NCBI RefSeq assembly: GCF_963678635.1
Contig: NC_087071.1
Span: forward strand, 1,974,537 to 2,038,536
Origin: Symsagittifera roscoffensis
Taxonomy: Eukaryota; Xenacoelomorpha; Acoela; Convolutidae
Length of the DNA: 64,000 nt
Direction of reading: 5' to 3'
In this document: positions 23,335 through 33,839 of the stretch, piece by piece
Numbering within the stretch: the stretch's first letter is position 1
Layout: each line of letters opens with the position of its first letter
Program-made: the position numbers and the translations under genes
Notes under the pieces: generated by a model
The model's input: only the letters and a program-made list of their open reading frames with translations
Database searches by the model: none
Told to the model about the DNA's origin: nothing

Positions 23335-23676
23335 TAAATTTAGGCTATTTCTAGCTAGACAAAAGTCTTCTGGTACTACTCGAAACCCTCTAGTTTGGTT
23401 TTCCAGGCGTTTGTACTAACCCTTATGCTACAGGCCTTCATGAAAATTTGATTTAGCAAAAATCTGGCTCGTTATAACCAGTGTTAGTTGCATTGTATCG
23501 CTATTGTTAAAGTGCATACTACAAGCATGTTTATCTCGTTGCGGCTGAGCAGTGAACTAATTTCTGCTTTTTTTTCAAACACTGTTAATTTCTAAGCTAG
23601 AAAAAAATATATAATTTCTGCACAGAAAATACGAAAAACAAAGCTAGATAATCAAAATAAATGTAGAAAAACGCCT

Positions 23677-23952
23677 CTATTGGTTATTGGAGATGAAGTA
23701 ACGTGAGCGTGATGATTTATGGTACAAATAAATAGTGTTTTGAAGATCAAACCCGAGAGCAGTGTTGACTTTTGCGCCGGAATCAAGCTTGTTGATGACT
23801 GTGGTATCTAACATTGACATTTTGAAGTTATATACTTTATGTTTACTTTTATCCATCTCCGTGTCGACCAGAAACTGCTGACAAGCACTAAGTTTCTTTT
23901 TCAATTGTTTACTATCTCCTTTTTCCTCTTCTATGATGTCCAAGTCCACCAC
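23677..23952 (-). CDS. Exon-like fragment of an unassigned protein
   Basis: A minus-strand frame of about 90 codons opening directly after an acceptor-like AGATACAG and ending in TAA. It is hydrophilic and well mixed in composition (Lys/Asp/Glu-rich start; Phe-Leu-Val-Asp-Thr-Glu; later Ala-Leu-Gly-Phe), unlike the Phe/Ile/Lys noise around it. It has no ATG of its own. It lies 340 bp outside the mini-Polinton, so it is not part of that element. It could be a 3' exon of a host gene or a fragment of another mobile element. I do not recognise the domain. Confidence 0.35.
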   Translation of the reverse strand: MVDLDIIEEEKGDSKQLKKKLSACQQFLVDTEMDKSKHKVYNFKMSMLDTTVINKLDSGAKVNTALGFDLQNTIYLYHKSSRSRYFISNNQ

Positions 23953-25734
23953 TGTATCTTCTGAACTTTATATATTTTGTTTTTAATCATCAATGTCTTC
24001 CAGCTGTTGCTATTATAACAAATTGCTGATATTTTAAAGTTTTTACAAAAATCATCAAAAATTTTACAGGTTCTTTGTTCAATCTTTTGGAAGGTTGTCA
24101 ATTTTTTCAAAATCAACGTCTTAAAAGTTCATGAATTTTTTGAATTAGTCCATAAAGAGGTTAATACTTTGATAAAATGAGAAAATTTTGTCCAATTTGG
24201 AATGAAAAGTACCAAATTTTAACCAATCAAAATAGGATCCGATTTTCCTGATTCTTTTGACAACCTAAGGAAATTGAAATTTCCTTCTTTGGTAGATTAT
24301 GTTTGATTCGTAGCTTTGGAGAAGGTAAAATAAAACTAGCTGTATTTGATTATATTGCAACCCAAAATGTTGTTTCTTCACATTTATAGATACCGTCATT
24401 CGAACGATTGCGCATTGCTAGTATTTCATGGGAAAATTTCGATTAAAAGTTATCAAATCGGCTGAAGTTTTCACTGTGTTTTTTGCACCGCTCTACAAAA
24501 CTAAACCCCTAAAGTCCATATGTTCATACCCATGTTACACCCCCCTAACTTTCACAGCCTCAGATCCCCATTCCCAACGCCCTCCCCCAGCACACCACTA
24601 CCCATTCCATATTCAGACTCATTTATAACCGCTCTCTGCCACCAGACACCAGTCCAGTCTTCGTCCCTTCCCAGCAGACACACCCTTCCAACCACCCACA
24701 TGCAATCTCCTCATGACCCCTCATATTTCATGCTTATCCCCTTCCCCAAATTACCGCCCCAAAATTTTACCCATCTCCCACGTAAGTGAGAAGTGTTTAA
24801 CCACGAACTGGGACTGGAAGAAGTTCCAATTCCACTATGTTTAAGGAGGAGAATTTTGATCCAAAATTACGTACCAGTTGCTTAACAACAGTGACATTAT
24901 GTAGCATAACAAACAGTGACAACAAACAGCAATAATTTCGAAAGTTCTTTTTTTTTGACTCGTTGGACTTCTGTTCGTTGGCACTCATATTAGTTTCACA
25001 CTGCTATCACTTCCAGGCAGAATTATCAAGAGCAGAAAAGCCGATTCTTTTCAAAGGATTCAAGATTCAAAAGATCTTTGTCCAGAAATCCAGAACTAGT
25101 TTGTTCAAGTCTAGCTGAGTATAATTATCATTTTTCCGTTTAATCTGCAGTCACAATTGGTTGAACAGTTGTGAAAAACACATTTGAAGTTTTCCCCCTG
25201 TAATAAGTTCGATCCTACGTAAGTAAAATTGTGCGATGCAGATTTCTGCAAAAAAAAACCATTTTTTCCATTCGATTCCAGTTGTTTTCTGTCTATTACT
25301 TTAATCACCCGGGTTTGGATTCCAAAATGTCAGACTATTTTGCTGGTCCTGAGCAGGTATGGTAAAATAAGTGGCGCGGGATCCCGCACATTTCGGGTGT
25401 GATTTGCAGAAATTCTGATATAAGTGAGAAAACAAAACAATTTCAAAAAAAAGGATCTTTAACCGCGGACTCATACTCGGTATTGAACAGTCAAATAGCA
25501 TATTAGCCAATCAGAATCGAAGAAATTATTATTTAATACAATGAAGAAATGAATATTGAATGTTTGTTTGTTTCGTGTGTTTGCTTTCTCATCTCAATTC
25601 TGAGTGGTTATTATAGTATTTATTTGCTTACTTTAGAGTATGAAAACGCAGTGGTATATAACCAGGTGCGCATCCGCACAGAGCCGCATTCCTCGATAGC
25701 CGGACGGAAAATTCAAAATATTTTGTTAAGTTGA

Positions 25735-26000
25735 TCAGCATCGAAACAAAATTTGGATCAACCGTACAATCCCCCCTCCCCCCAACTTGATTTAGGGGGA
25801 GAAAATATGGGAAATACTTTTGAGTATAGCTTAGATTTTTAGAAAAATAATTTGATATCCAATTTTGTCGACCAATTTATGTGCGCGTTTGTTCGAAATG
25901 CATACATTATGTAGAATAAATTTTCAAATTCAATAAGTGACTAGGGGGAAATTCTACGGTTGGTCATTTAGGGGGATGGGGGATGTACGATTGATTCCAA
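25735..26000. repeat. Short inverted repeat with C-run ends inside the arm
   Basis: ATCAACCGTACAATCCCCCC...CAACTTGATTTAGGGGG on one side faces CTAGGGGGAAATTCTACGGTTGGTCATTTAGGGGG on the other. The same pair is at about 38940-39190 in the right arm. It resembles a small MITE-like insertion that predates the arm duplication. Confidence 0.5.
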
Positions 26001-27482
26001 AATTTTATTAAAAAGGAGTTCGGTCACAAAACGTTTCTTCTAACTATTAACTATCTTGTTTCCTTTTCTCGGAACTTAGCTAACTAAAATTCCAATACAC
26101 TCAAAACATTAAAATTGATTAGATTATGACTTTAAAACCACCCCTAGTAAAATTCAGAAAAATTGAGTTTACTCACTTAAGAACCCCTTCTTTCCGTATT
26201 TTTTTAACTATTTTTTATCCCGTATTCTTTATGATTTTCGGATCGAAAGCCATTTGGCGCAGTGAACTTATCATTTTGAGATCTTTTTTCAATCTGCCCC
26301 TTTGAAATTGTTTCTCAATTTCCTCACCGAATGATATAGTAAAACTACTAAAGCTTTAATTTATCAAACTTATCCAAGTTATGCGTTCACTTAAAAATAA
26401 AAAACGACTTGGATTCAGATTTTTTTGAAGTGCATGTTTCATAAGTATCAATCGAATAATATTACAAGCACTGTGCACCCATCAGAGGAAAAACATTCTT
26501 TAGTAGAGATCAAGTTAGGATTTAATTGAAGTAATTTAGGCGGATGTTTCACCAACCGCCAAATCTTGAAGCCGAAATTACATCATTTGCATCAAAAAGA
26601 CCAAGTTAACATCGTTCCTCAAATTCGATTTTCGTTTGGGGCGGAGGAGGTTAACTTGGTTCTGAGGTGACGAATCTTAATTACAGAGATCCTGGTAGTC
26701 TTGTTTTCGGCTAGTTGGCCGTGCGACTTGTGCGCCCACCACCCTAATTTAAATTCATACTCTTACAACTTCCAGACAGAAGTATCAAAAGCAGAAAAGC
26801 CGATTGTTTTCAGGTGATTTAAGTGTTCAAGATTCAACTGATCTTTTTGTCTGGAATTCCGGAACTAGTTTGTTCAAGTCTAGATAATTGTAATTGAGGA
26901 ATTCCCGCTAAATCTGCAGCCAAAAATATTGAACAAATATGAACAATCTACTTGATGAAGTTTTACCCCCGTAAACAAATTGAATCCTGCAAACTTGAAA
27001 TCGAGTCGGTGCAGACTTCTGCAAAAAAATTTCTGAAATTATCAATTTTTTCATTCAACTCCTCTTATTTGCCATATTACTCAGATTTGGGTTCTGAATT
27101 TCGAGACTCACTGCTGGTCCTGCGCAGGTATGGCATAAAATGCGGTGCAGAAACATGGTAACTCTCATTCTGAATTCTGCAAATAAAACTGACACACAAC
27201 AGTTCCCCGATCGCAAATGCTTCAAATGAACAAAAAAATGTTGCTAATAACCTACTTTTGTAAAAAAACGCAAAATAAGACAATAAGGCAGACCAAAATT
27301 GAGCAATTCATAATCAATAGCCGATTATTCAGGGGAATTGGGACATTCACCCCTCCCCCTCCATCTTCGTGCTTCGACAATAGCTGGACAATATACAGGG
27401 TCTATATTGTAATTTTGTCGACCTGTAAAAGAGAATGGGGGGATAAAATGCATAGAAGGAAGGTTTTGGCGTTAATTTAATC

Positions 27483-27923
27483 TAGGGGCGGATCTAGGAT
27501 TTTCTCGAGGGGGGGGGGGGGGGGGGGGCGGATTTTCAAAAAAATTTCGAAAATTTTGTCGACTTTTTTTTAGGTTGATGAAATTGATTTTCCGAGCTCT
27601 CCCAGGGCATTAAAAAGACCCTGTTTTGGCCGAAAATTCTGCGCCGCAGACAAAATTTTTGAAAAACAGGCCAAAAAACGCGTTTTTAGCCAGTTTTTGA
27701 AAAACGTTGATAAAAAAATCGCGTTTTTTCGGCGTGGGCGGCGCGCGCTCCCCGCTCAAAATTAGTATATATTGGCGACAAATTTTAGGGTTGATCGGCC
27801 AAAAATCTGTTTCTTAAAAAGTATCAAAGGGGGGACCCTTTGGGTTGGCAGGGGGTCGAATCACTGAGGGAGGGGGGGTTGTAAGGGCGTACGCCCCACG
27901 CCCCCCCCCTAAATCCGCCCCTG
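27483..27923. mobile_element. hAT-type MITE with 8-bp target duplication
   Basis: It begins TAGGGGCGGATCTAGGATTT and ends TAAATCCGCCCCTG, giving inverted ends. It is flanked by ATTTAATC at 27475-27482 and 27924-27931. An 8-bp target duplication and YAGGG-type ends fit the hAT superfamily. The 441-bp interior codes for nothing and includes a long G run. The counterpart in the right arm is at 37010-37343. Confidence 0.85.
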
Positions 27924-27977
27924 ATTTAATCATCAAATGTCCATATTTTTCCGTTTTTACCGCAAACTTTCGATGTT

Positions 27978-28260
27978 CAAGGGCCCATCTAAGATTTTCT
28001 CGAGAGCGGTTTCAAAAAATTCAAAAATTTTCTCCAACTTTTTTCGTTCGAGTGCTCACAGAACACTGAAGACCCTATTTGAACAAAAAAGTTTTTGAGC
28101 ACTGTTTAAAAAATTGCGGTTTTTTTGGCGAGCACTCCCTCCTTGAACTGAGTATAAGCCTCGTTTAGAAAAATTTTAGGGTTGATCGATCAAAAATTGA
28201 TGTCATAAAATAATACCGAAGGGGATTCTTCGGTTTGTTATTAAGCTGCTGGGGGGCTAG
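27978..28260. mobile_element. Degenerate relative of the adjacent hAT-type MITE
   Basis: CATCTAAGATTTTCTCGAGAG near the start, and the run of similar blocks (AAAAATTTT..GACTTTTTT, GTTGATCG.CAAAAATT, GGGG.CCCTTTGG-like), mirror the element at 27483-27923. Ends are not clean. It has no match in the right arm, so it arrived or was kept only in the left arm. Confidence 0.45.
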
Positions 28261-28823
28261 TGTGGAAAAATCTAAAATTGGCAGGTAGAAAAACAATACT
28301 TGAAAAGCATCGCGAGAAAATGAGTTTTACCCGAAAGTTTATTAATTGAGGTTGAACTATAGCTCACTCAATCTTTGAGAATTTCGCCTCCCCTATTTTA
28401 GCCATACCTGCTGCTGAAGATCTGAAAAAATTTAGTTGGCCTATACGTGAGCATTTTATATGTACATCAATTAATGCCAATATTCAACGTTTTCAGGCTG
28501 GCCAGTCAATAAGAAGAATTGTCTGTCCAAGAGCAGAAAAACAGGAAAGTTTGAGTTTTTTAAAGCTATTTGGTACATAAAAGATATAAAAATTGTCAAT
28601 ATTACCAGAGAAAACAAAAACTTAATGTATAAGTTGAATATTTTACTAAAAACTTTTACAAATATAATTCAACAACAAATTTGATGAAATTATTCAAATC
28701 ATGCATAAGCATAATTTATTCTTTTTGAAATTTTGATGATTCTTATAAGTGTTTTACCATTTAGACCGCATAAATAAAAATAAAGTATTTTTTCTTCTGT
28801 TTTTTTGCTTTCGGACCCGCTAA

Positions 28824-29031
28824 AGTCCCATTTGTACCAAAGTTAATCAAATCGATTTCTGATTGGTCGAATTGTGAGCAAACGAATTATTACATTGATT
28901 TTCTACTGTTCAAACGCGCTCACCGGCGACCTTAAACCAAGAGCTTAAAGTAATCGGCTCAATAAACTTAGGCCATTTGAATATTTTTGGTACTAACGCG
29001 ATTGATTTTTTGTTTTGGTACAAATGGGACT
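28824..29031. repeat. 208-bp segment with inverted 18-bp ends
   Basis: AGTCCCATTTGTACCAAA at the left end and its reverse complement TTTGGTACAAATGGGACT at the right end. Only one end sequence is present at the corresponding inner edge of the right arm (about 36493-36510). The breakpoint of the giant inverted repeat thus coincides with this sequence. Confidence 0.6.
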
Positions 29032-29300
29032 GATTTATCATTTTGGTACTTGTGATTACCCACTTTGGACCTATTTTGCTTATTGCTCTGCCTCCGTTTT
29101 CTGTTTATCTAATTACTCAGTTTATGCTGATCAAAGGTAATCACAGGTATGTTGCTGCAATATTTTCAATCACGTTGAGAGTTTTGGACTCAAGGTTAGT
29201 TTGCATTCTTCATTATAGTAGAACGTTTTTCAAATAATCGAGAACGGATAATCGGGCAGAAAATTTGGTGAAAACAGTTTCTCAATTGTGATTTGGGAGA

Positions 29301-30476
29301 TAGGGTTGTGAATTTACTAGTAAGTAAAATTCGTTTACTAGTAACCCGCGTTGACCAAAACTTCTTGTCATACAATTTCATACAATGCCATACGTACAGA
29401 AAATTGTATGAAAACTCTATGATAAGCATTTTTCCATATATGAAAATTGTATGATAGTGTGTTTTTCCATAAACAAAAAATTTAGATTTTTTCTTTCTAA
29501 ATTTACTTTCTGAAAAATTTTCGGTTGTAGTTGCAACCGAAGACAAGTGGCAAAGACCTTGATTACTCAAAACACCAAAGGTTGGCCGGTCTTGCATTTA
29601 CAATGCATAGAAAACGACCTGAATGTGGCTGTGTTTTACAATTCATATAACAAAAGTAACAAACATTTATTTTTTGGCAGAATTTTTTTAATGATGGTTA
29701 TTTTAAATTTTTAAAAGAAAATAAAAGCCAATTTTATCGTATCCTGGACTACGTTATGCACACAAAATATTCAATTTTGCATGCAAAAAATTTTTTTTTG
29801 AAAAATGTTTGTTTGCGTACAAAATTCGATTTGCGGTTGAAAAAAAACAAAAAAATTTTTGGGCCAAATTTTCAAAATTACTTTGTGTCGCCATCAAAAA
29901 AAATGCCAGTCATACAATTTCCATATATGGGAATTGTATGATAAGCATTTTTTCAAAAAACGAAAACCTCAGTTTTATCACCAGACTGTTTTATTAGAAT
30001 CAAACAGCCACAGAAACGAGTTTATACCAGTTTTCAACCATTTTTAGAAATTGTATGAAAATTGTATGACAAGCATTTTCCCACACACTTAATGTATGGA
30101 ATTGTATGATAAGCATTTTCGGTGTATGGAGGTCAACCCGGGAAGTTACCAATTTTTTTACTAGTAAGTTACTTTTACTTACTAGTAAGTTTCAAAAAAT
30201 CAGAGTGCTTGAAACTACCAAAATTGAAGACTAATCATTTTACACAAACTCAAAATCCGCTAAATAATCATAATGATCAGTAATATCAAGTGAAGCAGCG
30301 TTGCAATATATGAAAAGATGTTTATCTGCTCTTTCGACTGATAATTGAGCCTCATTTTTTTTCAAAAATTTCATTTTGGTTCAACTTACTAGTAATAAGC
30401 CTTATTTTGCTTACCAGTAAGTTACTAGTATTTTACTATTAACTTACTTGCTAGTAAGTAAGTCCGCAAAACCCTA
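29301..30476. mobile_element. hAT-type MITE interrupted by another element
   Basis: Starts TAGGGTTGTGAATTTACTAG and ends with the inverted match (CTAGTAAGTAAGTCCGCAAAACCCTA). Flanked by the perfect 8-bp duplication TTGGGAGA at 29293-29300 and 30477-30484. The interior has several TTACTAGTAAGT palindromes. The CCCG.GTTGACC element at 29345-30142 sits inside it. No transposase. Confidence 0.87.
29345..30142. mobile_element. CCCGGGTTGACC-ended element, copy 1 (nested)
   Basis: Ends are CCCGCGTTGACC and GGTCAACCCGGG. Flanking AA on both sides fits a 2-bp target duplication. The interior carries several variants of ATTGTATGATAAGCATTTT in both orientations, usually near CATATATGG, so single strands could fold heavily. 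Overlapping frames at 29756-30047 are not convincing genes. The copy at 39439-40370 is homologous and in the opposite orientation. Confidence 0.8.
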
Positions 30477-30779
30477 TTGGGAGAGCTCGAAGATACAAGT
30501 TACAAGTATGAGGCAATACTATGATAGAGTGGTCCCCCAAAAAGCAACTATGATAGACAGGTCCCGCATGCATTTTGCATGCCCGCATCCAGTTTTCATC
30601 TACCACGGGAACCTTTCCTACCACTTTTGTTTCGTGGTAATACTTTGTGTTCAGATGAACCAAAGTGTTGAAGAGATCTGTCTTTTTTAGATATTCTTAT
30701 TGACACAAAAATAATAACCCATAAGATATAATTCGAATATAGTTTTGAATTGACAGAAATTTAGCAAAATAAGTGATTA

Positions 30780-30960
30780 GAATCAATTATAATCGATTAT
30801 AATTAGAATCTCTTGGAAAATCTCTTGGGTTAGAATCTCTTGGAAAATATCACAATTATAATCAATTATAAATCCTTTAAACACCTAATTTTGGTAATTA
30901 TAATCAATTATAATTGTCAAAAAATCATAATTATCCGTTATAATCGATTATTTACGCCTA
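30780..30960. repeat. AT palindrome repeat (ATAATCGATTATAAT type), left block
   Basis: Clustered copies of TAATCAATTATAATT and TAATCGATTATAATT, with a short duplicated TAGAATCTCTTGGAAAAT. The same palindromic family is dense at 32930-33660. Confidence 0.7.
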
Positions 30961-31428
30961 AACTTGGATGCGGGTGTTATAATTTTGAACGGTAATTTGT
31001 GTAAAAATTATTTATTTCAAAAATCTCGCGAAAATAGTTGAGGCAATGTTTTTTCAGATTAAAAATTGTAATTACTACATTGTTTATGAAATTTGCTCGT
31101 TTCACTTTATTTTACAGTTAACAATCATAATTGGGTTGACTTACTTGTAATCAAATTCTACTATTGTTGTTTTTTTTTCTCAAATTTTCAACATTAAAAT
31201 GGTGAGAGAGATTAGTCATTGAAGATAAATTTGGATCTTATTAGCAATCTCCCCCTCTCATGAAAAGGGAGGGAAAGGTTGTTAAATTGATTAAGATAGT
31301 CGAACGCTGCAAAATAGAATTCGCAACAAAACATTTTAATGCTATCATACTGTATTTACGGATCTACTTAACAATTTCCCCCTCCCCTTTTATTAAAGAG
31401 GGGGGCATGTTTTGAGTAATATTTTGAC

Positions 31429-31535
31429 CAATCAGAATGCAGCAAATTCAATAAAAAGCTCGTGCTAATTTACTTTTTTTGACCAATCAGAATGCAGCAA
31501 ATTCAATAGAAAGCTCAGTGCTAATTTATTGCTTT
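31429..31535 (+). repeat. 52-bp tandem duplication
   Basis: TTGACCAATCAGAATGCAGC plus the following AAATTCAATA.AAAGCTC block occurs twice back to back. Confidence 0.8.
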
Positions 31536-31626
31536 CATCAATAGGGATAGTAATTCTTAAGTAGATACCAAAGGGAGGGCGATTGTTAACTAGATCCGTA
31601 TTTACTTATAGAAGTTGAGGTTCTCA

Positions 31627-31868
31627 CCCGGGTATTGAAAAAAAGCATACCATACGAATAAAAACAGAATGAAAATCACATGATAAGCATTTTTGTCATA
31701 AAATGGAATTGTATGACGAGCATTTTTTCCATAAAATGGAAATGTATGACGCATTTTTTTTTTCCAAAAAATGAATTTGTATGAAGATCTTTTTTTCAAT
31801 GAAATGAAATTGTATAACGAGCATTTTTTCCATAAAATTGAATTGCATGACAAACAATTTAACACCCA
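31627..31868. mobile_element. Fragment related to the CCCGGGTTGACC element
   Basis: Opens CACCCGGGTATTGA and contains five degenerate repeats of about 35 bp built on ATTGTATGACGAGCATTTT and CCATAAAATGG. This is the same internal repeat as in the complete copies. The right end (TTTAACACCCATG) is eroded. Confidence 0.55.
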
Positions 31869-32590
31869 TGTTTAATTTTTGGCCTTATCTCATTGTTTCT
31901 GTCAAATAGTTCTGAATTTTCCAGGTAGAATTAAAATACATAAAAAACCATGTTTGTCATAAGTCATGTTGAACAAAACTTGGTCTCCTTAGCTATTCCT
32001 CCCATACCTAGTAACAATTTTTCACCCCTACCAAGAACTAATTCAACGGTTAAGCATTTGTAACGATACTCGAAAGCTCCCTGTTGTAATCGATTTTTTT
32101 ACGGTGAATTGATATTAATTGATTTAACAGGTACTTCTCATACTGACCTTCAATTGTTCATTTTCTCTTTTTTAAAAAAATAAGAATCGTACTGACAAGA
32201 AATGAATTGCAATCTATTTTAGACAGATAATGTAACAGATACCTATAAAAATTGATTGGAATTGATTTAAAACGATTTAAATTGATACAAAAATTTAGCT
32301 AGAAACAATTTGAATCTTGAATCCATTCTAAGACGCGATTTAATTTTTTTTCTATGAGTCTTTTTGGTTTCACTTTCCTGCGGATTTTGGTAACAATAAA
32401 ATTGATATAAATAGATATTTAGCGACTTTTTCGATACTTATTTTACATAGATTAGATACAGATAACATTCAGGTTTTCTAGATAACAAAACGAACGAGCC
32501 TTTTTAAGAAAAGTGAAAACAAATCGATTATAATGGATTTTCGTGGTCTATAAAGTTGTAAATATAACCGATTCCTTTGTTACGTTCAGA

Positions 32591-32790
32591 NNNNNNNNNN
32601 NNNNNNNNNNNNNNNNNNNNNNNNNNNNNNNNNNNNNNNNNNNNNNNNNNNNNNNNNNNNNNNNNNNNNNNNNNNNNNNNNNNNNNNNNNNNNNNNNNNN
32701 NNNNNNNNNNNNNNNNNNNNNNNNNNNNNNNNNNNNNNNNNNNNNNNNNNNNNNNNNNNNNNNNNNNNNNNNNNNNNNNNNNNNNNNNNN
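32591..32790. other. Assembly gap (200 N)
   Basis: Run of exactly 200 N within the spacer of the giant inverted repeat, next to the AT palindrome repeats, which are likely to break assembly. Confidence 0.97.
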
Positions 32791-32929
32791 ACTGGAATTT
32801 ATTTTTTCAGTTACCTTTCTGTATCACAGTCAGCCAATTTTTTATTAAACCAAATCGTTTTTAGGTCTTCGCTACATTATCTGTCCAAATTTAATAGGCA
32901 ATCCCTTTCTTGTCGCAACCAGCGCCCAT

Positions 32930-33660
32930 GGGTCATAATCGATTATATTGTCATAATATCGGTCAGTATCTATAAAATTTTAAAATAATCGATTATAATC
33001 TAACAAAAATGGATTATAATCGTTACACTTTTTATGCCCCTATAATCCATTACAATCGATTATAATGAACTTTTTTGCAAAATTTCTCATTTCCTGTTTA
33101 GTGCATTTGCTAATTATTACGTTCCATAAAATCTTACATTTCACAAAAATTATTTTTTTGTCTCTATTTTTCCAACTCTTCTCAGTTTACACCCCGCCCT
33201 TTACTTTGCCTCTCTCCCTCCTGTCAGTTAACTACAAGCGCCAAGCGCCCCCCTTATGGTTGAACACGGGGGGAGGTTAACTATTTGTAGACTTTGGGGA
33301 GGGACTTAATGATTGACACCCCATCCCCCCCCCCCCCAGTATACCCCTACCCAGAAGTCACCCGATATCCCCCACCCAGTTCACTCCCCTCGGTTTACGA
33401 AATAATCGAATTTAGTTCTGAAAATAAAATGGATTATAATCGACTATAATGGATTATAATGGAAAAATATTTCGAAAATAATAAATTATAATGGATTATC
33501 GAGGCAAAAGTAATCGATTTTCTAGGCAAAAATGTTGGATTATAATCGATTATAATGGCAATCTAATTGATTTCATGGGCTGAATTTTACACCTTTTATG
33601 GATTCTAATGGAATATTTTTGTCTCGGTAATCCATTATAATCGATTAGAATCCATGGGCG
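32930..33660. repeat. AT palindrome repeat (ATAATCGATTATAAT type), right block
   Basis: More than ten degenerate copies of GGATTATAATCGATTATAATGG, interrupted by a C-rich stretch (about 33190-33380). Each unit is itself palindromic. It could be a satellite or the folded end of a mobile element. Confidence 0.75.
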
Positions 33661-33839
33661 CTCGGTGCGGGTTGACAGCATGGGCAAGCAATTAAATTTG
33701 TTCAAATAAGACAAACTAATTGTTAAAAACTTTTTATAAATAAGACTTGAAAGAATACAACCGAATTTTCATCCCTTTAAAAGCATTAGAATTGAATATG
33801 TATATTGAGAACTTATTAAATATGTATGCAAGACAAAAA

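Larger units (their letters stand above)
24498..28850 (+). repeat. Left arm of a giant inverted repeat
   Basis: This arm matches the reverse complement of about 36490-41380 module by module, in order. Anchors: 24505-24800 with 41370-41080; 25010-25080 with 40875-40820; 25340-25390 with 40560-40490; 25750-26000 with 39190-38950; 26440-26660 with 38480-38340; 26690-26740 with 38145-38105; 26770-27160 with 38050-37650; 27320-27923 with 37490-37010; 28490-28830 with 36840-36510. The pairing ends inward at AGTCCCATTTGTACCAAA. The arm also has an internal repeat: 25010-25400 resembles 26760-27190. Open frames in it (for example the Pro/Ser/His-rich one at 24520) are products of the C-rich strand and not genes. 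Confidence 0.88.

Noticed and set aside
24428-24789. Pro/Ser/His-rich open frames here and mirrored at 41035-41480
   Set aside because: They follow the C-rich strand of a repeat in the giant inverted repeat, overlap in several frames, and the mirror copies do not preserve a single frame.
32543-32864. Open frames of 95-101 codons
   Set aside because: They are open only because the 200-N gap contains no stop codons.
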